From the NCBI GenBank assembly GCA_016522385.1, contig JAEKFU010000564.1, forward strand, positions 1-9,083: 9,083 nt of DNA, in the 5' to 3' direction. The translations under genes were made by a program, and so were the position numbers. Under the pieces are notes generated by a model, which was not told the DNA's origin, did no database searches, and saw only the letters and a program-made list of their open reading frames with translations. Of this stretch, positions 1 through 6,402 are shown piece after piece. Origin of the DNA: Pseudomonadota bacterium. GTDB taxonomy: Bacteria > Pseudomonadota > Alphaproteobacteria > Rhizobiales > Aestuariivirgaceae. Position 1 is the stretch's first letter. Every line of letters starts with the position of its first letter.

Positions 1-1065
1 AAAGGCGGTGCACGAATCCTCATTCTTGATGAGCCGACCGGCGTTTTGACCCCGCAGGAAGCCGTCAGCCTGTTCAAGATCCTCAAGACGCTAAAGCAAG
101 ATGGCGTCACTATCCTCCTGATCACCCACAAGCTGGCAGAGATCATGGCGGTGACCGATAATGTGTCAATCATGCGCAACGGCGAGATTGTCGGACACCG
201 CGCAACACGCCGCACAAATCCGGAAGAGCTGGCAGAACTCATGGTCGGCCGCAAGGTACTTTTGAATGTTGACAGGGGGACATCCCAACCCGGCGAGGTG
301 TGTCTTGAGGTTGCGGCACTACATTGCACGTCGGCAAACGGCGTACATCTTCTCAGTGACATTTCGTTCGATGTGCGCGCCGGTGAGATTCTGGGTGTGG
401 CAGGCGTTGCCGGCAATGGTCAAAGCGAGCTTCTGGAAGCTCTGGCCGGTATGCGAGAGCCAAGCGAGGGTAAGATCACCATTCTGGGTAGGGAGATTAC
501 TGCCATCAAGGCGACCGACCCTGAGCAGATGCGCTCGCTTGGTTTGGCTCATATCCCCGAAGATCGGCACAAGCATGGTCTGGTGCTCAGCTTTGAGGCA
601 CGCGAGAACAGTATTCTTGGCTATCACAACACGGCGCTGTGTGGTGAGGGTTATCTGTTCGATCAACGGGCCGTCACCCAGCACTGCCGGAGGCTGATCG
701 ATACATATGATGTGCGGCCGACCGATCCCAATCTGGCCGGGAAGAATTTCTCCGGTGGCAATCAGCAAAAGCTCGTCATCGCGCGCGAGATGAAAGCGGC
801 CCCAAAGGTTCTGGTCGTCGGACAACCGACACGCGGGGTAGACATCGGGGCAATTGAATTCATTCACAAGCAACTCATCCAATTGCGTGATGAAGGCTGT
901 GCCGTCCTGCTGGTGTCCGTCGAGCTGGACGAAATCCTCGGATTGTCGGACCGCATTCTGGTGATGAACAATGGTCGCCTGGTCGGAATCGTGAACCGGG
1001 ATCAGGTGGACGAACAGACACTCGGGCTGATGATGGCGGGCATTTCGGCGGACCAGGCCGCATGA
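1..1065 (+). CDS. Sugar/nucleoside ABC importer, two-domain ATPase (5' partial)
   Basis: ATP-hydrolysing subunit of a BMP-dependent (YufO/NupO, RbsA-like) importer for nucleosides or simple sugars, acting on the inner face of the membrane. The reading frame is open from base 1, so the gene begins upstream. About 354 residues remain of a usual ~510, and Walker A, Q-loop and signature of domain 1 are missing. Visible: domain 1 Walker B with D10-E11 (ILILDEPTG) and H-loop His43; domain 2 Walker A-like GVAGNGQSE (residues 135-143), signature FSGGNQQK (250-257), Walker B-like LVVGQPTRGVD (271-281). Domain 2 lacks the Walker A Lys (Gln), the Walker B Asp/Glu (Gly274/Gln275) and the H-loop His (Glu308). 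This degeneracy is usual for the family, so ATP hydrolysis probably relies on the other site. The stop overlaps the next gene's start (ATGA). The substrate-binding lipoprotein is expected upstream, outside the window. Confidence 0.95.
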   Translation, partial: KGGARILILDEPTGVLTPQEAVSLFKILKTLKQDGVTILLITHKLAEIMAVTDNVSIMRNGEIVGHRATRRTNPEELAELMVGRKVLLNVDRGTSQPGEVCLEVAALHCTSANGVHLLSDISFDVRAGEILGVAGVAGNGQSELLEALAGMREPSEGKITILGREITAIKATDPEQMRSLGLAHIPEDRHKHGLVLSFEARENSILGYHNTALCGEGYLFDQRAVTQHCRRLIDTYDVRPTDPNLAGKNFSGGNQQKLVIAREMKAAPKVLVVGQPTRGVDIGAIEFIHKQLIQLRDEGCAVLLVSVELDEILGLSDRILVMNNGRLVGIVNRDQVDEQTLGLMMAGISADQAA

Positions 1066-2180
1066 GCGCAACGCCGCCACTGCCGAATTGGGCCGATATT
1101 TTTGTGTTGCCGGTACTCAATCTGTTGGCGGCGTTTTTTATCTGCGGCCTGATTGTCCTCGCGGTTGGCGAGAATCCGGTGACGGCGTTGGGTGTAATGG
1201 TCAAGGGAGCCTTCGTTTATCCAGGCAGCCTTGGTTACACGCTCTATTACACGACCAATTTCATGTTCACCGGACTCGCCGTCGCCGTTGCATTCCACGC
1301 CATGATGTTCAATATCGGTGGCGAGGGCCAGGCCTATATAGGCGGGCTCGGCGCTGGGTTCGTCAGCCTTTGGCTGGCGCCCGCGCTGCCGGCGATCTTT
1401 GTCCTGCCTCTGGCAGTCGCCGGTGCGGCGCTCTTCGGGGCAGCCTGGGGGATTGTACCTGGGTATCTGCAAGCCAAGCGCGGTAGCCACATTGTAATAA
1501 CGACCATCATGTTCAACTTCATCGCCGCGTCGGTCATGGTGTGGCTGCTCGCCGGACCGCTCATCGAGGTCGGGCAGATGTCGCCCCAGACGCCGAAATT
1601 CGCGCCTGCCGGCCAACTGCCATCGATGCAATCCTTTCTGAACCTGTTTGGCATCGAGATTGCCAGTTCTCCCCTCAACCTGTCGTTCCTTGTTGCGGTG
1701 CTTGCATTGTTGGGTTTCTGGGTGCTGATCTGGCATACACGGCTTGGATTTGAAATCCGCACGGTCGGTCAGAATCCCGATGCTGCTCATTATGCTGGCA
1801 TCAACGTGCCGCAGGTAGTGATCGTGACGCTGGCGATATCGGGCGCGTTGGCCGGTCTGATGGCGACCAATGAGGTGCTCGGCGTGCAGCACCGGGTGGT
1901 GCTCAACTTTACCGGCGGATACGGATTTACCGGTATAGCGGTTGCCCTGATGGGTCGAAACCATCCGGTCGGGATCTTTCTCGCCAGTCTGCTGTTCGGC
2001 GCGCTTTACCAGGGCGGTGCCGAACTTGACTTCGAGTTCCAGTCTATCACTCGGGAAATGGTACTGCTCATCCAGGGCATGATTATTCTGTTCTCCGGCG
2101 CGTTGGCTTACATGTTCAATCCACCGTTGGCTCGCTTAATTTCCGCGCTCACATTCAAGCGGAGCAAGGCCAATGTCTGA
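1062..2180 (+). CDS. Sugar/nucleoside ABC importer permease 1 (YufP/NupP-like)
   Basis: Integral membrane permease of the BPD_transp_2 family, 372 residues, forming one half of the translocation pore beside the following gene's product. The protein has many hydrophobic segments: a first helix near residues 14-36 (VLPVLNLLAAFFICGLIVLA), then several more to about residue 360. Family landmarks are FNIGGEGQ near residue 85, the cytoplasmic coupling stretch RTVGQNPDAAHYAGI near 231-245, and GFTGIAVALMGRNHPVGI near 290. These match YufP/NupP-type permeases of BMP-dependent importers. The ATG lies inside the ATPase stop codon (4-bp overlap) with only a weak ribosome site, which suggests translational coupling. 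Substrate specificity cannot be read from the sequence. Related systems carry purine or pyrimidine nucleosides, but others in the family carry sugars. Confidence 0.94.
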   Translation: MSATPPLPNWADIFVLPVLNLLAAFFICGLIVLAVGENPVTALGVMVKGAFVYPGSLGYTLYYTTNFMFTGLAVAVAFHAMMFNIGGEGQAYIGGLGAGFVSLWLAPALPAIFVLPLAVAGAALFGAAWGIVPGYLQAKRGSHIVITTIMFNFIAASVMVWLLAGPLIEVGQMSPQTPKFAPAGQLPSMQSFLNLFGIEIASSPLNLSFLVAVLALLGFWVLIWHTRLGFEIRTVGQNPDAAHYAGINVPQVVIVTLAISGALAGLMATNEVLGVQHRVVLNFTGGYGFTGIAVALMGRNHPVGIFLASLLFGALYQGGAELDFEFQSITREMVLLIQGMIILFSGALAYMFNPPLARLISALTFKRSKANV

Positions 2181-3141
2181 CTTTGCGTTCCAGCTTCTCC
2201 TGACATTCGATGCCACTATACGTCTGGCCGCACCGCTGATCCTGTGCGCTATGGCAGGGATTTTTTCCGAGCGTTCCGGTGTCATCGACATCTCTTTGGA
2301 GGGCAAGATGCTGGCTGCGGCATTCGTGGCGGCAGCAGTTGCACATTTGGCCGGCTCACCGTGGCTGGGTGTACTGGCGGCGGTTGCGGCATCGGTCATC
2401 CTGGCGCTAGTGCACGGTTTTGCCTGCATCACCCATCGAGGCAACCAGGTAGTGAGTGGGCTGGCGATTAATATTCTTGCATCGGGTCTGACGGTGACCA
2501 TTGGCATTGCGCTGTTCCGTCAGGGCGGCCAGACGCCACCGCTTGCGCAAGGTGAAAGGTTCCGGCCAATTGAATGGTGGTTCGTTGACAGTCTCGGCCA
2601 GGTCCCGGTTCTTGGTCCCGTCTACAAGGAATTGATCAGCGGTCATAACGAGTTGGTCTATATTGCGCTTGCCGCGGTGCCGCTCGCGGCATGGCTGCTG
2701 TACAGGACACGCTTTGGTCTGCGAATCCGCGCCGTCGGCGAGGTGCCGGAGGCGGTCGATAGTGCCGGGGTGTCCGTCTATTGGCTGAGATATCGCGCAG
2801 TGATCCTTGCTGGTGTTCTATGTGGCTTCGCCGGCGCGTATTTATCGACTGGGCAAGGCGCCGGATTTGTGCGCGAAATGTCCGCCGGCAAGGGCTATAT
2901 CGCGCTTGCTGCAGTAATCTTCGGCAAGTGGCGGCCGGTGCCCGCGATGCTCGCTTGCCTGATGTTCGGCTTTCTGGAAGCCGGTGCTGCCCGGTTGCAG
3001 GGCGTCGATCTACCGTTGATTGGCGCAGCGCCCGTGCAACTCATGTTGGCTCTACCCTATATCATGACCGTCCTGTTGCTGGCCGGCTTCATCGGCAGGG
3101 CGTCGCCGCCGGCGGCGATTGGCGAGCCCTATATCAAGTAG
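2173..3141 (+). CDS. Sugar/nucleoside ABC importer permease 2 (YufQ/NupQ-like)
   Basis: Second pore-forming permease, 322 residues, BPD_transp_2 family. Landmarks are the N-terminal stretch IFSERSGVIDISLEGKM (about residues 30-46), NQVVSGLAINILASGLT (about 92-108), the coupling stretch GLRIRAVGEVPEAVDSAG, and GYIALAAVIFGKWRP in the C-terminal part. These are diagnostic for the YufQ/NupQ member of BMP-type importers. Hydrophobic helices run throughout. The start ATG overlaps the end of permease 1 by 8 bp, and GGAG at 2161-2164 is well placed as ribosome site. It is the last gene of the plus-strand unit. It faces the ComE-like gene tail-to-tail across about 130 bp. Confidence 0.94.
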   Translation: MSDFAFQLLLTFDATIRLAAPLILCAMAGIFSERSGVIDISLEGKMLAAAFVAAAVAHLAGSPWLGVLAAVAASVILALVHGFACITHRGNQVVSGLAINILASGLTVTIGIALFRQGGQTPPLAQGERFRPIEWWFVDSLGQVPVLGPVYKELISGHNELVYIALAAVPLAAWLLYRTRFGLRIRAVGEVPEAVDSAGVSVYWLRYRAVILAGVLCGFAGAYLSTGQGAGFVREMSAGKGYIALAAVIFGKWRPVPAMLACLMFGFLEAGAARLQGVDLPLIGAAPVQLMLALPYIMTVLLLAGFIGRASPPAAIGEPYIK

Positions 3142-3270
3142 CCTGCATCACCGGCGTCCCGAATCTGTTTTCAGGGCCCTCCGACCTCGAGCAACGGGCC
3201 TTCCGGTCAAATCCGAGGAAGTCAGTTTGGGAACCGGATGCGCCTCACGCGGGGGCCAGGCGTCTGTGCT

Positions 3271-3825
3271 TCACCGCCGGACTTCTGCCATGAAGCGTTC
3301 GCGTATCATCACCGGGTTCATCTCGATTACCGGCACGTCGATATTGCCGGACTGGCATTTTGCGATAATGACGGTCATCTGGTCGGCATCCAGAGCTGCT
3401 TTGACGGTGGCGGCGGTTTCGACGGCATCGCATTCGACGACATTCTCGCAGCCACAGGCCTTGGCGACGGCAGCAAGTGACGTTTTCCGGCCGGCATAGG
3501 TCGGCTGGTCACCGGTTGAGCCGTAGCTGCCGTTGTCGATGATCAACAGGATATAGTTGCCGCAGTCATTGTTGGCGATGGTCGACAGGCTGGCAAGGTT
3601 GGTCAGCACCGAGCCGTCACCGTCAATGGCGATGACCTTTTTGGGCTGGACAAGCGCCAGCCCGAGGCCGATCGACGAACTCAGGCCCATGGTGCCAAGC
3701 ATGTAGAAATTGCTCGGTTGGTCGTCGAACATGAACAATTCCTGGGACGGTAGGCCGATGTTGCAGACGACGAGCTGGTCGCTGATAACCGGAATGAGGG
3801 ATTTGAGCACATCGCTTCTGATCAT
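3271..3825 (-). CDS. TPP-dependent decarboxylase beta subunit, ComE (sulfopyruvate decarboxylase)-like
   Basis: C-terminal, diphosphate-binding half of a two-subunit thiamine-diphosphate decarboxylase, 184 residues (archaeal ComE is about 188). Family enzymes convert 3-sulfopyruvate to sulfoacetaldehyde, or phosphonopyruvate to phosphonoacetaldehyde. Seen: NIGLPSQELF (22-31) and NFYMLGTMG (39-47), both ComE-like; the TPP/Mg motif starting GDGS (69-72) and ending DN (97-98); then GSYGSTGDQPT (99-109). I chose the ATG at 3825 because it overlaps the alpha stop by 4 bp (ATGA) and has GGAG nine bases upstream. An in-frame start at 3879 would extend 55 bp into the alpha gene and adds a tail unlike the family. 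It should need the alpha subunit to be active. The substrate is unproven: no sulfoacetaldehyde acetyltransferase, sulfolactate dehydrogenase or phosphonate gene is visible here. Confidence 0.88.
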   Translation of the reverse strand: MIRSDVLKSLIPVISDQLVVCNIGLPSQELFMFDDQPSNFYMLGTMGLSSSIGLGLALVQPKKVIAIDGDGSVLTNLASLSTIANNDCGNYILLIIDNGSYGSTGDQPTYAGRKTSLAAVAKACGCENVVECDAVETAATVKAALDADQMTVIIAKCQSGNIDVPVIEMNPVMIRERFMAEVRR

Positions 3826-4328
3826 TGGGCAGAGCTCCAAAAACTGGCGTCGGTCAGGATCGCGGTCGGCTTCTTGCACATCTGAGTGTATTTGAGGATG
3901 CCGTCCAGTTCATCGACATCCTCGGCATTGTGAAAATGGTAGGTCGGGATCGCCAGCTGGTTCAACAGTGCCTTGGTGTGGACCGCCATCTCGACCTGGC
4001 ACGCGACCTTCTCACCGATCTCACCGCGATAGCTGATCAGCATGGGCAGGGGGATTTGGTAGTACTGGATCAACGTAGCCAGAGTGTTGATGACCACGCC
4101 GATGGCAGTGTTCTGCATGATAATGCAGGGCCGCTTCCCGCCCATATACGCGCCGGCGCATAGCCCCATGCCCTCGTCTTCTTTGTTGGAAGGCACATGC
4201 ATGATCCGATTGTTGTTGTCGACGGCTTCGATCACCCCGGCGAGCTGCTTGCATGGCACGGTGGTGGCGAAACTGATCTCGTTGCGCACCAGATCATCGA
4301 CAATCCTGGTGTCTATTGCCTTGACCAT
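3822..4328 (-). CDS. TPP-dependent decarboxylase alpha subunit, ComD (sulfopyruvate decarboxylase)-like
   Basis: N-terminal (pyrimidine-binding) half of the two-subunit TPP decarboxylase, 168 residues, about the size of archaeal ComD (~169). Landmarks: TVPCKQL (23-29), HVPSNKEDEGMGLCAGAY (44-61) with Glu52 as the likely TPP-activating glutamate, GKRPCIIMQN (64-73), and LISYRGEIGEK. Where sulfopyruvate and phosphonopyruvate decarboxylases normally read NSGLGN, this protein reads NTAIGV (73-78), and the usual SHRG is SYRG. Both may line the substrate side of the active site, so the true substrate may differ from sulfopyruvate. First gene of a two-gene minus-strand unit, coupled to beta by ATGA. 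A GGGAGGA ribosome site lies 13 bases before the ATG, a somewhat long spacing. Family assignment is firm; the reaction is inferred. Confidence 0.88.
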   Translation of the reverse strand: MVKAIDTRIVDDLVRNEISFATTVPCKQLAGVIEAVDNNNRIMHVPSNKEDEGMGLCAGAYMGGKRPCIIMQNTAIGVVINTLATLIQYYQIPLPMLISYRGEIGEKVACQVEMAVHTKALLNQLAIPTYHFHNAEDVDELDGILKYTQMCKKPTAILTDASFWSSAQ

Positions 4329-4625
4329 GTTGTTTGAAAGTTCCTCCCAATTACCTACCGCACCATCATAACGTTAGCGACACGATTGGCGAATCTACTT
4401 CCAAATTGATTTCCTCGGGCTGGACCCTGGGATCCATCTACCGCTTGCCCTGACGAGGACTTTGATTGGATGCTCGATTTAGGCCCAAGCAAGACGAAGT
4501 TGCGAAACGCAGTTGTATCGCTCAGCGCCTTGAGACACGCGTAACATTCTTATAGGAGTACTAGAAAGCAGGAATTGCCGGCTATAAGCGCTTTTGCCGA
4601 AAAGTTGATGTTGTCCGAGGCCGCC
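4329..4625. promoter_or_regulatory. Divergent intergenic region between ComD-like gene and glk
   Basis: The largest non-coding stretch in the window. It separates the minus-strand decarboxylase pair from the plus-strand kinase/dehydrogenase unit, so it should hold promoters for both and any shared operator. It is more AT-rich than its flanks. An 8-bp perfect palindrome TAACGTTA sits at 4369-4376. For the plus strand, TTGAGA (4530-4535) and TATAGG (4551-4556) form a weak promoter-like pair with a short 15-bp spacer. AGGAG at 4554-4558 precedes a possible TTG start at 4575. No small ORF, RNA or clear terminator was seen. Confidence 0.5.
4365..4393 (-). promoter_or_regulatory. Candidate sigma-70-like promoter for the ComD/ComE-like pair
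   Basis: Reading the minus strand, TTCGCC (4393-4388) and TATGAT (4370-4365) are separated by exactly 17 bp. The -10 matches five of six consensus bases; the -35 is poor. Transcription would begin about 30 bases before the ATG, leaving a leader that contains the GGGAGGA ribosome site (4348-4342). The palindrome TAACGTTA overlaps the edge of the -10 element, so it could be an operator. This is a by-eye call only. Confidence 0.3.
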
Positions 4626-5537
4626 GTGACCCTTAATTTAATCGCCGATGTCGGCGGCACCAATGTGCGGTTTGCCTGCGCCACCGGCGATAATCGTCTG
4701 ATCAACAGGCAGGACTATCGCACCGATGCCTTTGAGACATTCGGTGAGGCGCTTGGAGAGTACTTGTCCAGGCTAAGCGTGGATGAACCGATCAGCAGTG
4801 CATCACTGGCGGCAGCCGGACCGCTCATTGGTGACAGTATCAAATTGACCAATGGCAGTTGGACGCTACGACGTGATGAAATCAGCCGCCGGCTAAACGG
4901 CGCACCTGTTGCACTTTTCAACGACCTGCAGGCCGCGGCCCTGTCGCTGCCGTACCTGTCCCGCCAGCAATTCGAGACGATCTATGCCGCCAACCGACCG
5001 GCACCGACAGCATCGCGCCTCGCGGTCAATGTCGGCACGGGCTTTGGCGCATCGACCGTCGTGTATTCACATGACGGTTGGATCAGTGTGCCGAGCGAGG
5101 CGGGGCATATGTCGCTGCCGGGGCTGCTGACAGATCAGCTCGAAATGAACAACCTGAACGCGACCCAATTTGCATGTGTTGAAGATATCCTTTCCGGCCC
5201 GGGCCTTGCCAAGCTCTATGCCCATCTGTGCTCGACAGACCGGCAACCTGAGGACATTCTCAGCCGGCAGCAGGTTGATCCGGCAGCGGCTACTGCCGCA
5301 TCGGTGTTTACGCTCCTGCTTGGAACCGTATGCGGTGACCTTGTGCTGGCGACAGCGGCTTGGGGCGGTATTTATCTGTTTGGCAGCGTTGCCAAGACTT
5401 GGGCAGGCGAGGTGGACCGGGAGCTCTTTATTGAACGGTTCCTGGCGAAGGGAAAGGTATCAAATGCCATGAAACATGTGCCGATCAATCTGGTGACTGA
5501 CCCCGACGCACCGCTGGTTGGTCTGGCGCGCAACTAG
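4626..5537 (+). CDS. glk: Glucokinase (bacterial Glk/hexokinase family)
   Basis: Cytoplasmic ATP-dependent glucose (or related hexose) kinase, 303 residues from the chosen start (E. coli Glk is 321). Seen: phosphate-1 motif DVGGTN (8-13); catalytic FND with Asn99-Asp100; phosphate-2 motif NVGTGFGAS (135-143); SEAGH with Glu158 and His161; EDILSGPGLAKLY with Glu186. All the sugar-binding positions known in E. coli Glk (N99, D100, E157, H160, E187, from memory) are kept at nearly identical numbers. I chose GTG at 4626 because GAGG lies five bases upstream and the protein then begins a few residues before DVGGTN, as in relatives. ATG at 4608 and TTG at 4575 are in-frame alternatives with poorer ribosome sites. 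It is not a ROK kinase: the family's zinc/cysteine motif is absent. Probably the first gene of a unit with the SDR that follows; a modified hexose substrate is possible. Confidence 0.88.
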   Translation: MTLNLIADVGGTNVRFACATGDNRLINRQDYRTDAFETFGEALGEYLSRLSVDEPISSASLAAAGPLIGDSIKLTNGSWTLRRDEISRRLNGAPVALFNDLQAAALSLPYLSRQQFETIYAANRPAPTASRLAVNVGTGFGASTVVYSHDGWISVPSEAGHMSLPGLLTDQLEMNNLNATQFACVEDILSGPGLAKLYAHLCSTDRQPEDILSRQQVDPAAATAASVFTLLLGTVCGDLVLATAAWGGIYLFGSVAKTWAGEVDRELFIERFLAKGKVSNAMKHVPINLVTDPDAPLVGLARN

Positions 5538-5628
5538 CGACGTTCTTTGGTGCGATCGCACACACGTGTCGCGCGCGATCTTGGCAATTATAGTATCCTC
5601 GTTGTCAATGCGATTTCAGGAGGCGTAT
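5538..5628 (+). other. Glk-SDR spacer with clustered palindromes
   Basis: A 91-bp spacer between the kinase and the dehydrogenase. It contains a perfect 10-bp palindrome TGCGATCGCA (5551-5560) and, one base later, ACACGTGT (5562-5569). GATCGC (5554-5559) and GCGATC (5575-5580) also form a possible 6-bp stem. No T-tract follows, so it does not look like a terminator. It could be an operator or a weak mRNA structure, or chance in GC-rich DNA. Confidence 0.3.
5618..5623 (+). promoter_or_regulatory. Strong Shine-Dalgarno setting the SDR start at TTG
   Basis: AGGAGG sits five bases before the TTG at 5629. It settles the start of the dehydrogenase: the upstream in-frame candidates (ATG 5608, GTG 5518) lie before this site and would add residues unlike the family. 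Confidence 0.8.
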
Positions 5629-6390
5629 TTGGCCAGACTTGCAGGTAAGGTTGTTGTTATTACAGGTGCGGCAAATGGAATCGGTCGCGCCAGTGCCAAG
5701 CTGTTTGCCCGGGAAGGTGCGTCTGTGGCGTTGGTTGATGTCGACCCGCATGGCAGCGAAGTCGCGCAGGCGATCAAATCGGGCGGCGGGACGGCCGAGT
5801 TCTTCCTAGTTGATGTCAGCGACTCGGACGCGCTCCAGAAGGTGATTGAACTGGTGGCGGAACGTTTTGGTGGCATTGATGCGCTGTATAACAATGCTGG
5901 CGGTGCGACACCGAGGGATGATCATTTGTTGGATGTGCCGCTTGATGAGTTTGGCAAGGCGATCGATATCAACCTCTATGGCCCATTCATCGGTTGTCGG
6001 TTCGTGATACCGCATTTGGAGCGCCGGGGTGGCGGATCGATCATCAACACGACCTCGATCCGGGCGATGATTGGTACCGCCGGTGCGGATGGTTATACAG
6101 CGGCCAAGGGCGGTGTCGTAGCGCTAACCCGGGCGTTGGCCTTGCAATGCGCGCCCAAGGGCATTCGGGTCAATGCAATTGCGCCGGGTGCCGTTCTGAC
6201 CGAACGGGTTAAGGCGTTGATCGCGCAGGGCAATGATTCCGGGCCGGACGACCGGCTGACGGAACGACATCTCTTGGGGCTGGGTGAGCCTGAGGATGTG
6301 GCAAAAGTAGCGTTGTTTTTCGCCAGCGATGATTCGAGATGGGTCACCGGCCAGATCTTGCCTGTGGATGGTGGGGCCAGCGCCTGCTGA
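5629..6390 (+). CDS. NAD-dependent short-chain dehydrogenase (classical SDR)
   Basis: Cytoplasmic classical SDR of 253 residues, the usual size, with a single Rossmann domain. Seen: TGAANGIG cofactor loop (12-19); Asp37 at the end of strand 2 (LVDVD), which favours NAD over NADP; NNAG (88-91); catalytic Asn115, Ser143, Tyr156 and Lys160 (YTAAK); and the family C-terminal run VTGQILPVDGG. The tetrad is complete. Start at TTG 5629 is supported by AGGAGG five bases upstream and gives the usual MARLAGKVVVITG opening. The substrate cannot be read. Beside a sugar-acid dehydratase, oxidation of an aldose at C1 or of a sugar alcohol/hydroxy acid is plausible, and SDRs act as sulfoquinovose dehydrogenase in the sulfo-Entner-Doudoroff route. 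Last gene of its unit; it converges on the DenD-like gene with only 12 bp between stops. Confidence 0.88.
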   Translation: MARLAGKVVVITGAANGIGRASAKLFAREGASVALVDVDPHGSEVAQAIKSGGGTAEFFLVDVSDSDALQKVIELVAERFGGIDALYNNAGGATPRDDHLLDVPLDEFGKAIDINLYGPFIGCRFVIPHLERRGGGSIINTTSIRAMIGTAGADGYTAAKGGVVALTRALALQCAPKGIRVNAIAPGAVLTERVKALIAQGNDSGPDDRLTERHLLGLGEPEDVAKVALFFASDDSRWVTGQILPVDGGASAC

Positions 6391-6402
6391 TTGTGGTGTA
6401 TG

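Noticed and set aside
811..930. Loss of Walker B Asp/Glu and H-loop His in the second ATPase domain, first read as gene decay
   Set aside because: Degenerate second nucleotide-binding domains are normal in YufO/RbsA-type ATPases, and the frame is intact.
319..1080. 253-residue open frame on the minus strand opposite the ATPase gene
   Set aside because: Antisense to clear ABC motifs on the plus strand, with no domain of its own.
1002..1964. 320-residue open frame on the minus strand opposite permease 1
   Set aside because: It is rich in R, H and Q with no recognisable domain and lies wholly antisense to a well-supported permease; it is the typical shadow of GC-rich coding DNA.
3142..3270. 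Terminator between the convergent importer and decarboxylase units
   Set aside because: Short inverted repeats exist (TCCGGT/ACCGGA with a 25-base loop; CGCCT/AGGCG with a 12-base loop) but stems are short and no T-tract follows, so I cannot support a terminator. No gene is seen in this 129-bp stretch.
3826..3879. Longer ComE-like start at 3879
   Set aside because: It would overlap the alpha gene by 55 bp; the ATG at 3825 has an ATGA overlap, a GGAG site at good spacing, and a family-like N-terminus.
5552..5559. GCGATCGC as a cyanobacterial HIP1 repeat
   Set aside because: I noticed only this one copy in the window and the gene content does not suggest a cyanobacterium.
5518..5628. N-terminal extension of the SDR from GTG 5518 or ATG 5608
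   Set aside because: It would overlap the end of glk or precede the strong AGGAGG site; the extra residues do not resemble SDRs, whereas TTG 5629 fits both signal and family length.
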